DNA from: Rhodamnia argentea | Taxonomy: Eukaryota > Streptophyta > Magnoliopsida > Myrtales > Myrtaceae | Assembly: GCF_020921035.1 (NCBI RefSeq) | Contig: NC_063152.1 | Coordinates: 9,872,001-9,936,000, forward strand | Length of the DNA: 64,000 nucleotides | Reading direction: 5' to 3' | Shown: positions 12,501-23,700 of the stretch, piece after piece | Layout: each line of letters begins with the position of its first letter | Position numbering within the stretch: position 1 is the stretch's first letter | Position numbers and translations under genes: made by a program | Notes under the pieces: generated by a model | The model's input: only the letters and a program-made list of their open reading frames with translations | The model's database searches: none | Told to the model about the DNA's origin: nothing

Positions 12501-14139
12501 TTTCCCCAAAACACCGTGTGTCTGTTCTGAAGACCACAATCCATAAGCAAGATAAGACAATTCATCTTATTGCCAAATATGACTTAACTTTGCGAAAGGA
12601 ATAGAAGTATGGAAAACCAGACAGAGTCCCCAATTCTAGACCGTGCTCCTTAGATGCTTCGGTTATTTTTCTATGAAAAACACAAACAATGATCTGTATG
12701 AACTAAAGGTATCCAAGGAAGCTCATTAAACGAGTCTTAAAAGGAAATGTAACTGTTTGTGTCAAAAATTCAACAGATCAACTCACCATCCATGTATCTC
12801 TTGGTAGGATCCACACAGAAAGAAAGGCCAGGTACAACACTAACCCAAAACGCATTACTATGTGGGACCTGGCTGGTAAAACAACAAGAACCAGAAGCCA
12901 AACCTGCAAGCCAAAGACAACTGGGAAATTAAGAACTCATCTAGTTCCTGTGGAAGGTGAAGTAATTTCTTAAATTGTTTGTACAGGCAGCCATTTGTTG
13001 TTTTGGAGTATACATCATAGGAGCAAGGGAATAAAGGCACCTGAGCATCAATCTTGCAAATGAAAAACAGCTCGTGTTACTTAAAATGTTTTGAATTAAA
13101 ACAAGCCTTTACGGTTATCAAAAGAAGTCGCGCACACAGCTTTCGAGTCTTTGGTGCATTTATAGGAGAAGAAAAAATTCTTCATTAATACTGTGACCAC
13201 CACATTGACAGAGCTTAGTTCTGCTTACTAGAATAAATGGCAATGCAGAGCAGCTGGAGATAGCAACCGCCAGAAATAACTTGTTGTTAAGGAAGCAGCT
13301 GGTCAAAAGTCAAACACTTCTACAATGTCAAGGATCATGTCTTAAAGATGTCAAACCATGTAAGACCAGTGAAACAGCAAGCAGTTCTCCTCTAAGCTGT
13401 GGCTATAGAACTTAATATGGGGAAATGGCAGACTTAGTATAAGGGAATATTCTAGTTGACACGGCCTAAAAAACATGTGCAAATCCCCATTGCCTAAACT
13501 GAATGCAAATCAACACTCGAAACCAAGAAGTTACACTGCCTTATACTGCTCTCTCTTTCCCAGAACTTCGGACTGAATTAAGAGACTTACAGATTCATAA
13601 ACGGATTGAACTTCAGTACCATTTCAAACAATCATGTAAGAGATCATACTCATGAACAACCACCGAATAACCAACCAATAATTCCCTGCACAGCACGAAG
13701 TTGAAATGCCAAAAAAAGGGCATAGGCAAAAATCCAAAAAAAACGAATAAGACTACAATCATAACAGTTCACAACAAGGAAAGCGCCTCACCAATTTGAT
13801 CCTAGGATCCACCGAATGCAAGAACGTGGTGGGCGCCGCCACAAACTGGCTGATGGGGCTGGCGGTGGCATTGGCGATCAACCTCAGCACTTTATCAGCT
13901 CCGACCACGCCCCTCGGCAACCGGTTCACCCACTTTTCGACTCCTCCGCTGTTCTCAGCCGACGAACTGGCTCGGAAACTCCTCCTCCAGGACGAAACCG
14001 ATCTCTTTCTCAGTAAGACGAGCGGGCTAGGGTTTTGGCGGTTCCACTTCAAGCTCCGGGTCGGTGTGGACTTGAAGACGGGGGTTTGCGAGAGAGGAGC
14101 GATGGGTACAGTTTGGAATGCGCAATTCATGCAATTCAT
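8847..14139 (-). CDS. ABCI12: ABCI12, chloroplast EcfT/CbiQ-type ABC transporter membrane protein
   Basis: This is the plant homologue of bacterial ECF-transporter transmembrane (T) subunits of the CbiQ family, expected in plastid membranes; its substrate is not settled. Minus-strand exons are 14139-13792, 12903-12787, 12187-11951, 11646-11482, 11385-11310, 10461-10397 and 8999-8847. Their phases close to a 386-residue protein, near the ~390 of Arabidopsis At3g21580. Residues 1-70 are Ser/Arg-rich with few acids, like a transit peptide. HSVDPRIKLVWLLVLVVLPA starts the membrane core. The blocks GRVSLLSGILFLMLGFGSDG, LTTTTPEQLASALKW, VPVAEIILTLLLSLRFINLV and YIRRIFKNIFTHAEQISQAM follow, then IIRGFRGD, the coupling region that contacts the ATPase. 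The stop follows a last hydrophobic helix. A second ATG lies three codons in (MNCMNC). Confidence 0.95.
9493..9540. repeat. Compound (CT)14(CA)10 microsatellite
   Basis: A perfect CT run is followed directly by a CA run, inside the last intron of ABCI12. Confidence 0.97.
10984..11004. repeat. (GA)10 microsatellite
   Basis: A short perfect GA run inside the fifth intron of ABCI12. Confidence 0.95.
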
Positions 14140-14309
14140 GGATGGAGACAGGGAATTTGAGAGGTTTTGAGCAGAAGACTTTGCAGAGAGGGGGAGAAAC
14201 AGAGAGAGGAAGAAGGAAGCGTGAGCTGAAAATGGCGGGAGTTCAACGGTTAATTAATTATTATTGGGGATGAAAAATGAAAAATATTCCAAATATTCAG
14301 CCAAAATAT

Positions 14310-15060
14310 TTATGTTTTGGCAGAAAAAATTTAAATAAGAGTTCGAAGTGCTCTTATTTTATCAAATAAAGATTTGAAATGGTCATTATTTCAAATAAGG
14401 GCATGAAGTACCCTCTTTATCTCAAATAGGAGCCTAAAGTGGAGTGGCCATGGCTATGTCGGATAAGGGCCTAATCTCGTCGACCGATCAAGGATATGTT
14501 CATCAAAATATAATTTGAATGTAATTTTTAGTGAAATTAAATTAAAAATAAAAAAAATAGGAAACATGGGGTGAGAAGGCTGCCCTCCCGCTTGTAGCGG
14601 CGGCGGAAGCAATGACAAGCGTTGCCGACTAGAGGCGATGGCCAACTAGCCCTTGCTAGAGCCGGGAGAGGGCCGCAACGTCAAACTCGAGTGATGGTTG
14701 CAACCCTTCAGCAGAGGGCCGCGGCCCTTCCCCGGACTCGGGCGAGGGTCGGCGACCCCAACGACCATTACCACCGCCCCACTAGGGTTGGGATGGCGGC
14801 CTATGCTTCTATTTTTTTTTTTTACCTTTACTTTTTAAAAAAATTTTAAAAAAAAGGGAAAAATTAAAAAAATAAAAGTGAAAATGCCCTAATCGGCATG
14901 GATTCATGTCCTTTTTTGAGATTGATATAGCTAATTTAAGCCATTATTTGAGATAATATACACTTCAAGCCATTATTTGAGATAGTGAGAACACTTTAGG
15001 TCCTTGTTTGAAACAAATTTAACTTCATGTCCTTATTTAAATTTTTTCCTATTTTGGAAA
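14310..15060. mobile_element. Fold-back element, family FB1, copy 1
   Basis: The left arm carries repeated words such as CAAATAAGGGCATGAAGT, spaced about 32 bp apart. The right arm carries the reverse complement (ACTTCATGTCCTTATTTAAA and related). Between them is a GC-rich core with GGCCGCGGCCCTTCCC-type sequence and a GGGCGAGGGTCGGCGACCCC-like palindrome. There is no transposase frame. The outer edges are approximate. Confidence 0.65.
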
Positions 15061-15124
15061 AAATTGACATGAAACCATCCCTTTTTAATTTCTTGCAAAT
15101 CATGTTTCTGTTGATTTTGACTAG

Positions 15125-15275
15125 TCCCATGCTGAGCTCACGGTTTTATCTTTGACATAAAGCCAATACTTAGCTTTGGAACTCCAAAACTAAGCGTGCT
15201 CAAGTGGACATAAGTTTTTTAGTTAAGCATGTCTTTTACTCGCTCTCGTAGTCTGCACAATCCTTCGATAATTTA
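15125..15275. repeat. TRIM/5S-like remnant, copy 1
   Basis: The segment contains CTCACGGTTTTATCTTTGAC and AACTCCAAAACTAAGCGTGC, then TCAAGTGG. The second word resembles the internal promoter region of plant 5S rRNA (AACTCCGCAGTTAAGCGTGC). Copies at 17765-17940 and 40645-41382 share the CACGGTTTT block. It splits the two FB1 copies. Confidence 0.45.
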
Positions 15276-15810
15276 GTGAAATTAAATTAAAAACCATAAA
15301 ATAGGAAACATGGGCGAGAAGGCTGCCCTCCCGCTTGTAGCGACGACGGCGATGGCAAGCCTTGCCGACTAGAGGCGAGGGCCAACTAGCCCTTGCTAGA
15401 GCTTGAAGAGGGCCGCAACGTCGAACCGGGGTGATGGTTGCGACCCTTCAACCAAGGGCCGTGGCCCTTCTCCGGCTCCGGGCAAGGGCCAGCGACCCCG
15501 ACAACCATTGCTGCCGCCCCACTAGCATTGGGATGACGGCATGTGCTTCTATTTTTTTTTTTACCTTTACTTTTTTAAATTTTTGAAAAACAAAAGGGAA
15601 AAATAAAATAAAAATAAAAAGTGAAAATGTCCCAATTAGCATGTGAGTCGGGCCCATTTTTTGAGATTGATATAGCCAATTTAGACCTTTATTTAAGATA
15701 ATATGCACTCCAAACCTTTATTTGAGATAGTGATGACATTTTATGCCCTTATTTGAAACAAATTCAACTTCATGTCCTTATTTAAAATTTTTCCTATTTT
15801 AGCAAAAATT
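15276..15810. mobile_element. Fold-back element FB1, copy 2 (left arm missing)
   Basis: This direct repeat of the core and right arm of copy 1 starts at AAATTAAAAACCATAAAATA and keeps the order: GC-rich core, poly-A/T stretch, then right-arm subrepeats (CTTATTTGAAACAAATTCAA). The left arm is absent, replaced by the TRIM-like remnant. Confidence 0.65.
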
Positions 15811-16560
15811 GAGATAAATCCAGCCCTTTTTTAATTTCTTGCAAATCATGTTTCAGCTGATTTCGAAAATCTATTTCTCAAAAATTAAATTTTTACTCTC
15901 CAAAGCGGTTGAAAGAAAATAAATTAGGGAAATTTCTTGCAAACTTCAGCACGTTCGACTAGAGCGAGGATTTAAGCATTTTGTCTCCCTTCGGTCGGAA
16001 ACTTCCTGGACGAGGAATCTTGGGAAGAGGGTTAGGATCCTGCACGTGGACGGCGCATTGGCATGGCGCGGCCATAGTCAATGGCGAGCACCTACAAAAA
16101 GGTGGAAGCATCATATTTTTTTTCGAAGGAAGACTGTTTTTTAGAAATAAGTTTTCGGCTTTTCGGTGTTTGGATTTGATAACGAAGAACGAGTAGATTT
16201 ACAAAAAAAATCATTTTTTATTGTCTGAAAAATAATAAGCTTAGATCGAAGAAAACCGATTTCTCATTCTGACAAGTAGGAAATCACTTTTTCTAAACAA
16301 TTAAACAATATGAAAACTAATCATTTTTATTTAAATTAATTTTCATGGAAAATTTTTTTCCTTTATCATGAAGTTTTAGTGAAAAAACTCATTCAGACAC
16401 TTAAATAACTTTTCGGAACGTATAAGAAGAAAACGACTGTGTTTTGCAAATCACAAACTTTTCTTTATATAGATGTTTGAAAAGTACCTCGAGAATACTC
16501 TTTAACATAATCATTTTCATGATTTAAAGATGGATTTTTAAAAGATTCCTAATTTTAGTT
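15811..16560. other. Intergenic, no gene seen
   Basis: AT-rich DNA with a short GC-richer stretch (15980-16110). A 71-codon open frame there has no recognisable similarity. Confidence 0.4.
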
Positions 16561-16574
16561 TCAGGCGCAACTCT

Positions 16575-17100
16575 ACTTTAAACTTTTTTTGTTTAAAAAA
16601 AAATTTCAAACTTTAGGTTTAATACCGGTTCGCCCCAAACTTTTTTTTTTTTTGTCTAAAAAATTACCAACTTTAACTCTAGTTACAAATATTCCCCGAA
16701 CTTTGTTATATCTGAAAAAAGAAGTCACCAACTTTCAATTTGGTCTCAAATCTGCTCCTGCTCACCCTCCTTCCAAAAATCGCCGTGAGTTATTTGATGT
16801 GACATTTTTGTGTTGATAACGGATCCACGGTGGCATGGAAAATTATCTCAAAAACGAAATTGTTTCTTTGATATGCAAATTAGGAAAATTAGGGATGACT
16901 AATTGTGATTTTTAAACCCAAGCTCTATCGGGGACAAATTTTGAGATTAGAGTTAAAATTTGTGATTAATCCTTTTGATTAAAAAAAAAAAGGCTCGAGG
17001 AAGATTTGAAACCAAACTCAACATTATGGGTTTTTTAAAATAAAAAAAAAAGGGTTACATGACAAATTTGAAATTGACCTAAAGTTGAGGCTTGATTATC
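16575..17100. mobile_element. Inverted-repeat MITE-like element
   Basis: The left arm has CAAACTTTAGGTTTAATACC and AACTTT words after T-runs. The right arm has the inverse, with A-runs and GACCTAAAGTTGAGG. There is a non-coding centre of about 300 bp. This is the usual layout of short non-autonomous fold-back elements in plants. Confidence 0.45.
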
Positions 17101-17764
17101 AATAATAAAAGAAAATTAAAGTCCATGAAGAATTGGGATTGGGATTGAGCCGAAAGTTAGTATTAGGGCAAATTGCTTGCAAGTTCAATTTACAAAGCCC
17201 AAAAAGGAGGCGGCAACCAGTCCCGTGACAAGACAGAAATGAGGTCAAAACAAACGAAAAGGCCGGACCAAAATCGTTACACCTCCATGCTGACGTCATC
17301 ATGTTTCCATTGCGTTTTCCCCACACTTAAGTCCCACATTCGTCGCCTGCGTTTTAAACGAAATATGAAATTTTACCCACTGATAGTCCGTCCCACGACA
17401 AAGTACGAGGACCAAAATTGAAGACGGTGATAGTATGGGGACCATTCTTGTAACTTCCTCCTCATTTTTCATTCATTTTTTTTTCTTTCCGTATTAGTGC
17501 CACGTGTTCATCTCTGGCGCTCGTTGCTCGATACCCATTTCCATTGACATTTGGATGGAAATATGACTATGGCATGCTGTAATTACCTGGTCCGACGAGA
17601 GCGGGGAGTGATCGTTGGAGTTAGAATATTGGAACAAGGAGCGGCTTCTAACTAGCTTCTAAGATGGCGAAACGGACAATAATGAACCAAACCGTGCATC
17701 AAATATGAGGATAGTGATTTTGGGATACATATATGAAAACTGGATCAACTCACTGAGATATATT

Positions 17765-17940
17765 GTTCCATTTTGCCCATCCCATATCAAGCCTCACGGT
17801 TTTATCATTTGATGCAATACTTAGATTTGAAACTCAAAAGGGAAGCATGCTCAAGTGGGTACGAGTTTTTTAGTTAAGCATGTCTTTTACTCGCTCTCAT
17901 AATATACACACTCCTTCAATAATTTCTAAATAAGAGAAAC
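17765..17940. repeat. TRIM/5S-like remnant, copy 2
   Basis: The segment shares CCTCACGGTTTTATCATTTG, GCATGCTCAAGTGGGTA and AGTTAAGCATGTCTTTTACT with the copy at 15125. The AGTTAAGCATG word resembles 5S rRNA box A. Confidence 0.45.
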
Positions 17941-17994
17941 AATTTTTTGGCAAATACTTAAGGTTGACATATGTTCTCATGAGGGATAATAGCA

Positions 17995-18265
17995 CAACCG
18001 ATCCATGAACTTTATTCAAATATCTAATATTGTCCCCAAACTTTAAATTACTACAATGTGTTCTTAAACTTAATCTAACGTGTAATGTTATCCCTAGGTT
18101 ATACGAAAAAAGTTTAAATATTAGATTAAGTTTAGAGTTCACATTGAACGTATTAAAAATTCAATGACAACATTGCACAATGGATCAAATTTTAGGGACC
18201 ACCCTAATAAATAAAAAGTTCAGTGACAACTTTTCATATTTGACCAAAATTCAATAACCATTAAT
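17995..18265. repeat. Short inverted-repeat element
   Basis: CATGAACTTTATTCAAATAT and CCCAAACTTTAAATT on the left face TCAATGACAACATTGCACAA and AAGTTCAGTGACAAC on the right in inverted orientation. Related words recur at 18680-18870 and 49030-49470. Confidence 0.4.
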
Positions 18266-18679
18266 GTCATTTTGCCTTTTTCATAACATTTACCTTTTTC
18301 TTTAAGGACAAGACGCTTATTTTTCATTGATTATGTTGTAAAGTTTCTAGGGAATAGATGAAATTCTATTATCTCAGCTTTTTTAAGCTTATACGAAAAA
18401 TATTTCATTTATTACTTATATTAAAAATGCATGGGGGATATTTCAATTTATACAAACTATATATAAATAATTTGTTTATTTTTTTTATTATCATTATCTC
18501 AGGAGTACCATGTATTTTAAGTATGACAAGCAAATGATGAGGTGGATATTTTCAATTTATAACCAGAAAAAAAAATTACCAAGATGAAGTAGGTAACAAG
18601 GAGATGATTGACTATTTGAAAGAGCTGTTTAACTAATTTACGATTAGAAAATAGGGAATTTAACGTTATCATTCCATTA

Positions 18680-18870
18680 CTTTAAGTTCATGGACGACAT
18701 TCTAAGGACTAAATTAAACACATACCGAAAGCTCAATAACCATACTAAACAAATTAAAAGTTCGGGAATAACAATGCATATCGAGCTAAAGTTCACGAAA
18801 CAAATTAAAAGTTTGGAAACGACATTGCACACGGATACCGGGGTCAAAGTTCAAAGACCATCCGTTTCAT
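18680..18870. repeat. Half copy of the inverted-repeat element
   Basis: Only one orientation is present: ATTAAAAGTTCGGGAATAAC, ATTAAAAGTTTGGAAACGAC and GTCAAAGTTCAAAGACCA. These are serial derivatives of the same short unit. Confidence 0.35.
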
Positions 18871-19371
18871 TTTTCCTTCCTCGTACCGACAAAATTGTCT
18901 GCACATTCTTTTTGTTTCTTACTTACCGGAATCCAATAAAATCTAATTACAATTTTTTTTTTTTTTTGTGTTCCCATTGCTTCTTAACCAACCTGAACTC
19001 TTAACCATCCCGGCTAAAACTAACCCCAAACAAAAAGTGGGGGGGAAAAGCCAGGGTCAAAGGGAAAATGCTCCGTGCCACGTGGCGCTCTCCTCCAACG
19101 CTGGATAAGGTCTCCGCCTTTTGCTCAAAACGCGTCGTGGCTGTGCGGAAAGCAATATTAGACTTTGATCCCATCGCCATCGGCCAATCCCCAACTCCCA
19201 CTCGTATCCAACAAAAATCAAATCTCAAGATTTATTGATTTATTTTTAATTATTTATATGCATTCCCTAATCAAGTAATATTTCCTTTTGGCCACTTCAC
19301 CAAACCCATTTTAGATTCAATAGAATCCTCACTTTCCCTAATTTTTTTTTAATTTTTCAGTGACATGGGAG

Positions 19372-19372
<1 letters not shown>

Positions 19373-19409
<37 letters not shown>
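19373..19409. repeat. (ATT)12 microsatellite
   Basis: A perfect trinucleotide run in AT-rich intergenic DNA upstream of CPL1. Confidence 0.96.
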
Positions 19410-19411
<2 letters not shown>

Positions 19412-19789
19412 TAATCGATTATGGATGCACAACTCGACTTATATTCGTAAAATCAATTTTCCCGTACTAATTTTTGATTGTTTAGTAGCATTTTAATATA
19501 ATCAAGTAACGGGGGGCATCGTAAATTTAAATTCTTTTTTCCCTCTTGCCCACTTTACGAAACCCATTCGTAGATTCAATGGGATCGCACGATATTCTTA
19601 ATCTATATTTTAATTATTAACAATACAACAATATTTTCTAATTTGTGTAAGGATGCAGTAATATTCCCTAATGGCGTGAGGATGTAAAACTCTACATGTA
19701 CTTGTAAAATGATTTTAAATTTTCGATGCTTTATAATATTCCCTAATCGGTGCGGTTAGATTACCCTTTTCTTTCTTGCCGCTCCACGA

Positions 19790-19890
19790 AAATTGGAAAA
19801 ATTTCAAATAAACACATGGAGTTCTCTAATATTTCAAATAAGAGCCTGAAATAAATATTATTTCAAATGTATTATTTATTTTAAGAAATG
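19790..19890. repeat. Solo arm of fold-back family FB1
   Basis: ATTTCAAATAAGAGCCTGAA and TTTCAAATAAACACATGGAG are FB1 arm subrepeats without a GC core or partner arm. The segment ends near AGGGCATTTTCGTCC. It sits less than 1 kb from the CPL1 start codon. Confidence 0.5.
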
Positions 19891-20254
19891 TCTTGATCAA
19901 GGGCATTTTCGTCCTTTCATTTTCCTTTCTCCCACCAACACGTGACACGCGACTACATATGGATTGCATGTCGATGAGTGTCGGGGAGTTTCGGGTTTTC
20001 CTAGACCCGAACCGAGTAAAGCTTGGGGTATTGCTTAAATTAATTCTTTTGTATTATCGTAAATTGAATTGTTATTATTATATTGGCGTGTATTATCATC
20101 GTTGCCGTCACCATTCGCGAGTGCTGTTTTCTGACCTTTCGCCATCTGGATCTAGGGTTTCTAATTTTTCGCCGTTTTTTCTGGACAGAGGAGGGCAGAT
20201 TTCCTTCTCCTTCGTCGTCGTCTTCTTCGTCTTCGGCTTCGAACTACCTCCACC

Positions 20255-20263
20255 AAACCCTAA
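20255..20263 (+). promoter_or_regulatory. Telo-box-like AAACCCTAA motif in CPL1 leader/promoter
   Basis: AAACCCTAA on the plus strand, about 500 bp before the CPL1 start. TAGGGTTT words also occur near 20152 and 20424. Telo boxes are common in promoters and leaders of plant housekeeping genes; function here is inference. Confidence 0.4.
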
Positions 20264-20766
20264 CACAGAACATCGTCGCCTCCCGCTTTCTCTTTTGCTG
20301 GTTCAAAGAACAAGAAAGTTGTGACCACCGATCAATCAATCAAATCAAATCGACCCCCCTCTCAGTCTTCTTCTTGACGATCCCTTAGCACCGGTTGTTT
20401 GACGCAGCAGAGAAAAAAATTTTAGGGTTTGGAGCCCTTTTTCTTGTCTTTTTTTGGTCTTTCTACCCACATCTGGCGTCTACTATCGTCGAAATCGCTC
20501 ACCGATCTAAGCAATTTGCAAAAGGGAACACGCACACGAGAAAAGGGCCAACCTAATTTTTGATTTTCCCCCGATTGGATCGGTCTTCCGTTTTGACCTT
20601 TTCTTTCGTTCATTTAAAAAGACAAAATCAGATCGGCAAGGCCTTAAAAAGGGTGTTTGTGGTTTGATTCGATCTTGATCGATTGATGATTATTAAAGGG
20701 ACGGACGGACGGACTGAAGGAGGGATTTTTACCGATTGATTGAGCCCGATTTGGTCTGGGAGAAAC

Positions 20767-23700
20767 ATGTACAAATCAGTGGTGTTTCATGGGGAGGAGT
20801 TGTTGGGGGAGGTAGAGATTTATCTGCAACAGCTGAACAGAGATGGAGGAGAAGAAGAGAGTTGTTACCAGAGTAGAAAGGAGAAGGCCAAAATGGTGGA
20901 GAATGTGGTGAAGGAGAGAGTCAGGATTGATCACCTGTCTCTGCCCAGTGAGAGGTGCCCTCCACTTGCAGTGCTTCACACCGTTGCTGCTAGTGGGATT
21001 TGCTTCAAAATGGAGTCCAAATCCTCCCTGTCACGAGACTCGGCGCTCTCCCTTTTGCACTCCTCCTGTACCAGAGACAGCAAGGTATATCAGCACACAA
21101 CCATAAACTTCAGGAACACCCAGATAATTCAACAAGAAAACTTTGAAAAAAAGGAAAGAAACAGAAGGGAAATACCCAGAAAGATTGAGAGCTTAGGACA
21201 CATGAATTGGCAATCAAGGAGACCCTTTAATTTTACTATGGACTGTGGACAAATTACTGAGGACGAATTAGATGACATGCACGTTATTTTCTATTTTCGA
21301 GAAGTTGAGGGAACTCCCAGAATGCATGGGCTTCTAAGTTTTCCAGATTTGTTCTTAACTTCTGGGGACAAGGTTTCATTTGATTGACAGTTGTGCACAA
21401 AACTTCGAACTTTATTCCTGTTCCTAGTATAGAAATCTGTCTTGATTGACTTAAAGCCTCGTCCCTCGGCTTGCTGAAGTTGGAGAGCTGTAACGAGACT
21501 TCAATGATGCTAGAACTATGCCATTTGATATTAATGACTGATTTCTACTTGTATTTGACATGGACGTGGTCTGGAAGCTGCTGTTTCTGTTGATGCATGT
21601 TAGCGGATGTCAGTAAATGATTTGACTGCGATGTTGCAGCATTTTACCATGTACTGTAGGTGTCTGGACTTGTTGATATCTCAAAAGTTGAAGAAATGTT
21701 GGGATTTGGATGTTGTTGGTCTTATGAACAAGGTGATTTCTAGCATGAAATCTCACAATCGATCTCTAAGGCCAATCCATTAAATTTAGTTGAACATGTG
21801 GAGTTGTGTTGGGGTGAACATGCAAGCATATATTGGATAGAATTTACCTGCAAGCAGAATTGCACTGAATCGCTACCATTAACCCACCTCACTTTTACAG
21901 TCATTTGTACAAGAATCAGAAGTGGACACCCATGCAAACAGAACCTCACCTTGAATAAGGCTCTGAGGAGAGCTTGCTGTAGAGAAACTCATGAAGAACC
22001 TGATCTCTGTCATGTTTGATGCTTGATATTAATTTTTTTTTTTTGGTCGAATTTGACGCTTGATATGAGTTTCCTTGAATACTGATGTTTTTATTTTCAA
22101 TATTAATTTTCAGACTGCAGTGATGCCACTTGGAGAAGAGGAACTTCACTTGGTTGCCATGTACTCCCGAAATGGTGATGGAAGACATCCATGCTTTTGG
22201 GGGTTTTGTGTCCCGTCGGGACTTTATAGTTCTTGTCTTGTCATGCTTAATCTGAGGTGTCTTGGGATTGTATTTGACCTTGATGAAACACTCATTGTTG
22301 CAAATACCATGCGATCCTTCGAGGATAGGATTGAGGCTCTCCAACGCAAAATAAATACCGAGTCAGATCCGCAACGGATTTCTGGTATGATTGCAGAGGT
22401 GAAGAGGTATCAGGACGATAAGACGATTCTTAAGCAGTATGTCGACAATGATCAGGTTGTTGAGAATGGAAAAGTGATCAAAGTTCAGTATGAGAGTGTC
22501 CCCGCGTTATCTGACAACACCCCACCTTTTGTTCGTCCGCTTATACGGCTGCCAGAGAAAAATATTATTCTGACCCGCATTAATCCGCTGGTATGCATGT
22601 AATGCTGAGCAGTGCTTGTGCCTGTCCACTGATGTGTGTCTCTAATTTATGTTTCGTGCATATTTTATATGTTAGTTTGTGGGATTTTCATTGTTCTCTT
22701 TTAAAGAAATGTGTATAGAGATTTTCTGCAATATTGACTCGACGTTGCAGCTAGTATTTAGTTCTTTGAGGAGGCTGCCGTGTACCATACCAGCATTGTT
22801 TTTGCAATATTAATGTTTTCTCCATGCAGATTCGCGATACAAGTGTTCTTGTAAGGTTGAGACCTGCATGGGAGGAACTTCGGAGTTACTTAACTGCTAG
22901 AGGGCGCAAGCGCTTTGAGGTTTATGTTTGCACTATGGCTGAAAGAGATTATGCTTTGGAAATGTGGAGGCTTCTTGATCCAGAGTCAAACTTGATACAG
23001 TCAAAAGAAGTTCTGGAGCGCATTGTGTGTGTTAAGTCTGGTTAGTTACTTAAGTTTGTTACATCTCCTATCTCCTTCATCCGGCTTATGAAGCTCTATA
23101 TTTGATGAATAGCCTTTCATTTTCAGATTTTTGGGAGAATATGAATAGCCTTGTGTTGATAGACGTAGTTTTAATATGTTTGGGTGGTTCCATCATAGAG
23201 CATACTGATTTTTTTTTTCTCTCTTCATCTGTTGATGTACAGGTTCAAGGAAATCACTGTTTGATGTGTTTCAAAATGGGATATGCCATCCAAAAATGGC
23301 GTTGGTGATTGATGACCGTTTGAAAGTTTGGGATGAGAAAGACCAACCTCGAGTTCATGTTGTTCCTGCATTTGCCCCATATTATGCTCCCCAAGCTGAG
23401 GTACAAGAATGAAGTTTCTCTGCTGCTTGAAATTGTGGATGTGCTAAGACATATTTGGCCTTGCAAGTTGAAGAGTTTTCTTGATCCTGTCTGATCTGCA
23501 TTCATCATAATTTTTCGTCCTCTCTGTTTTACAGGCAAATAGTGCTGTTCCAGTATTGTGTGTTGCAAGAAATGTTGCTTGTAATGTTAGAGGTGGCTTT
23601 TTCAAGTAAGTTAGCAAGACCTTTGTGGACATTTTTTCTGTACTATGCATGGATTTGCTTATCCTATGATATTTTCGGTATAACTAGGGTTTAAATTTAA

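Noticed and set aside
15125..15275. Possible functional 5S rRNA gene
   Set aside because: Only part of the internal promoter region is recognisable and the rest of the 120-nt gene is missing.
14310..15810. Possible CRISPR-like or satellite array because of regularly spaced 30-bp words
   Set aside because: The units are diverged, there are only a few per arm, and they are inverted between arms in a eukaryotic context; this is a fold-back element.
20740..20766. Upstream extension of the CPL1 frame
   Set aside because: The upstream codon is TTG, not ATG; the first in-frame ATG is 20767, which matches the family start.
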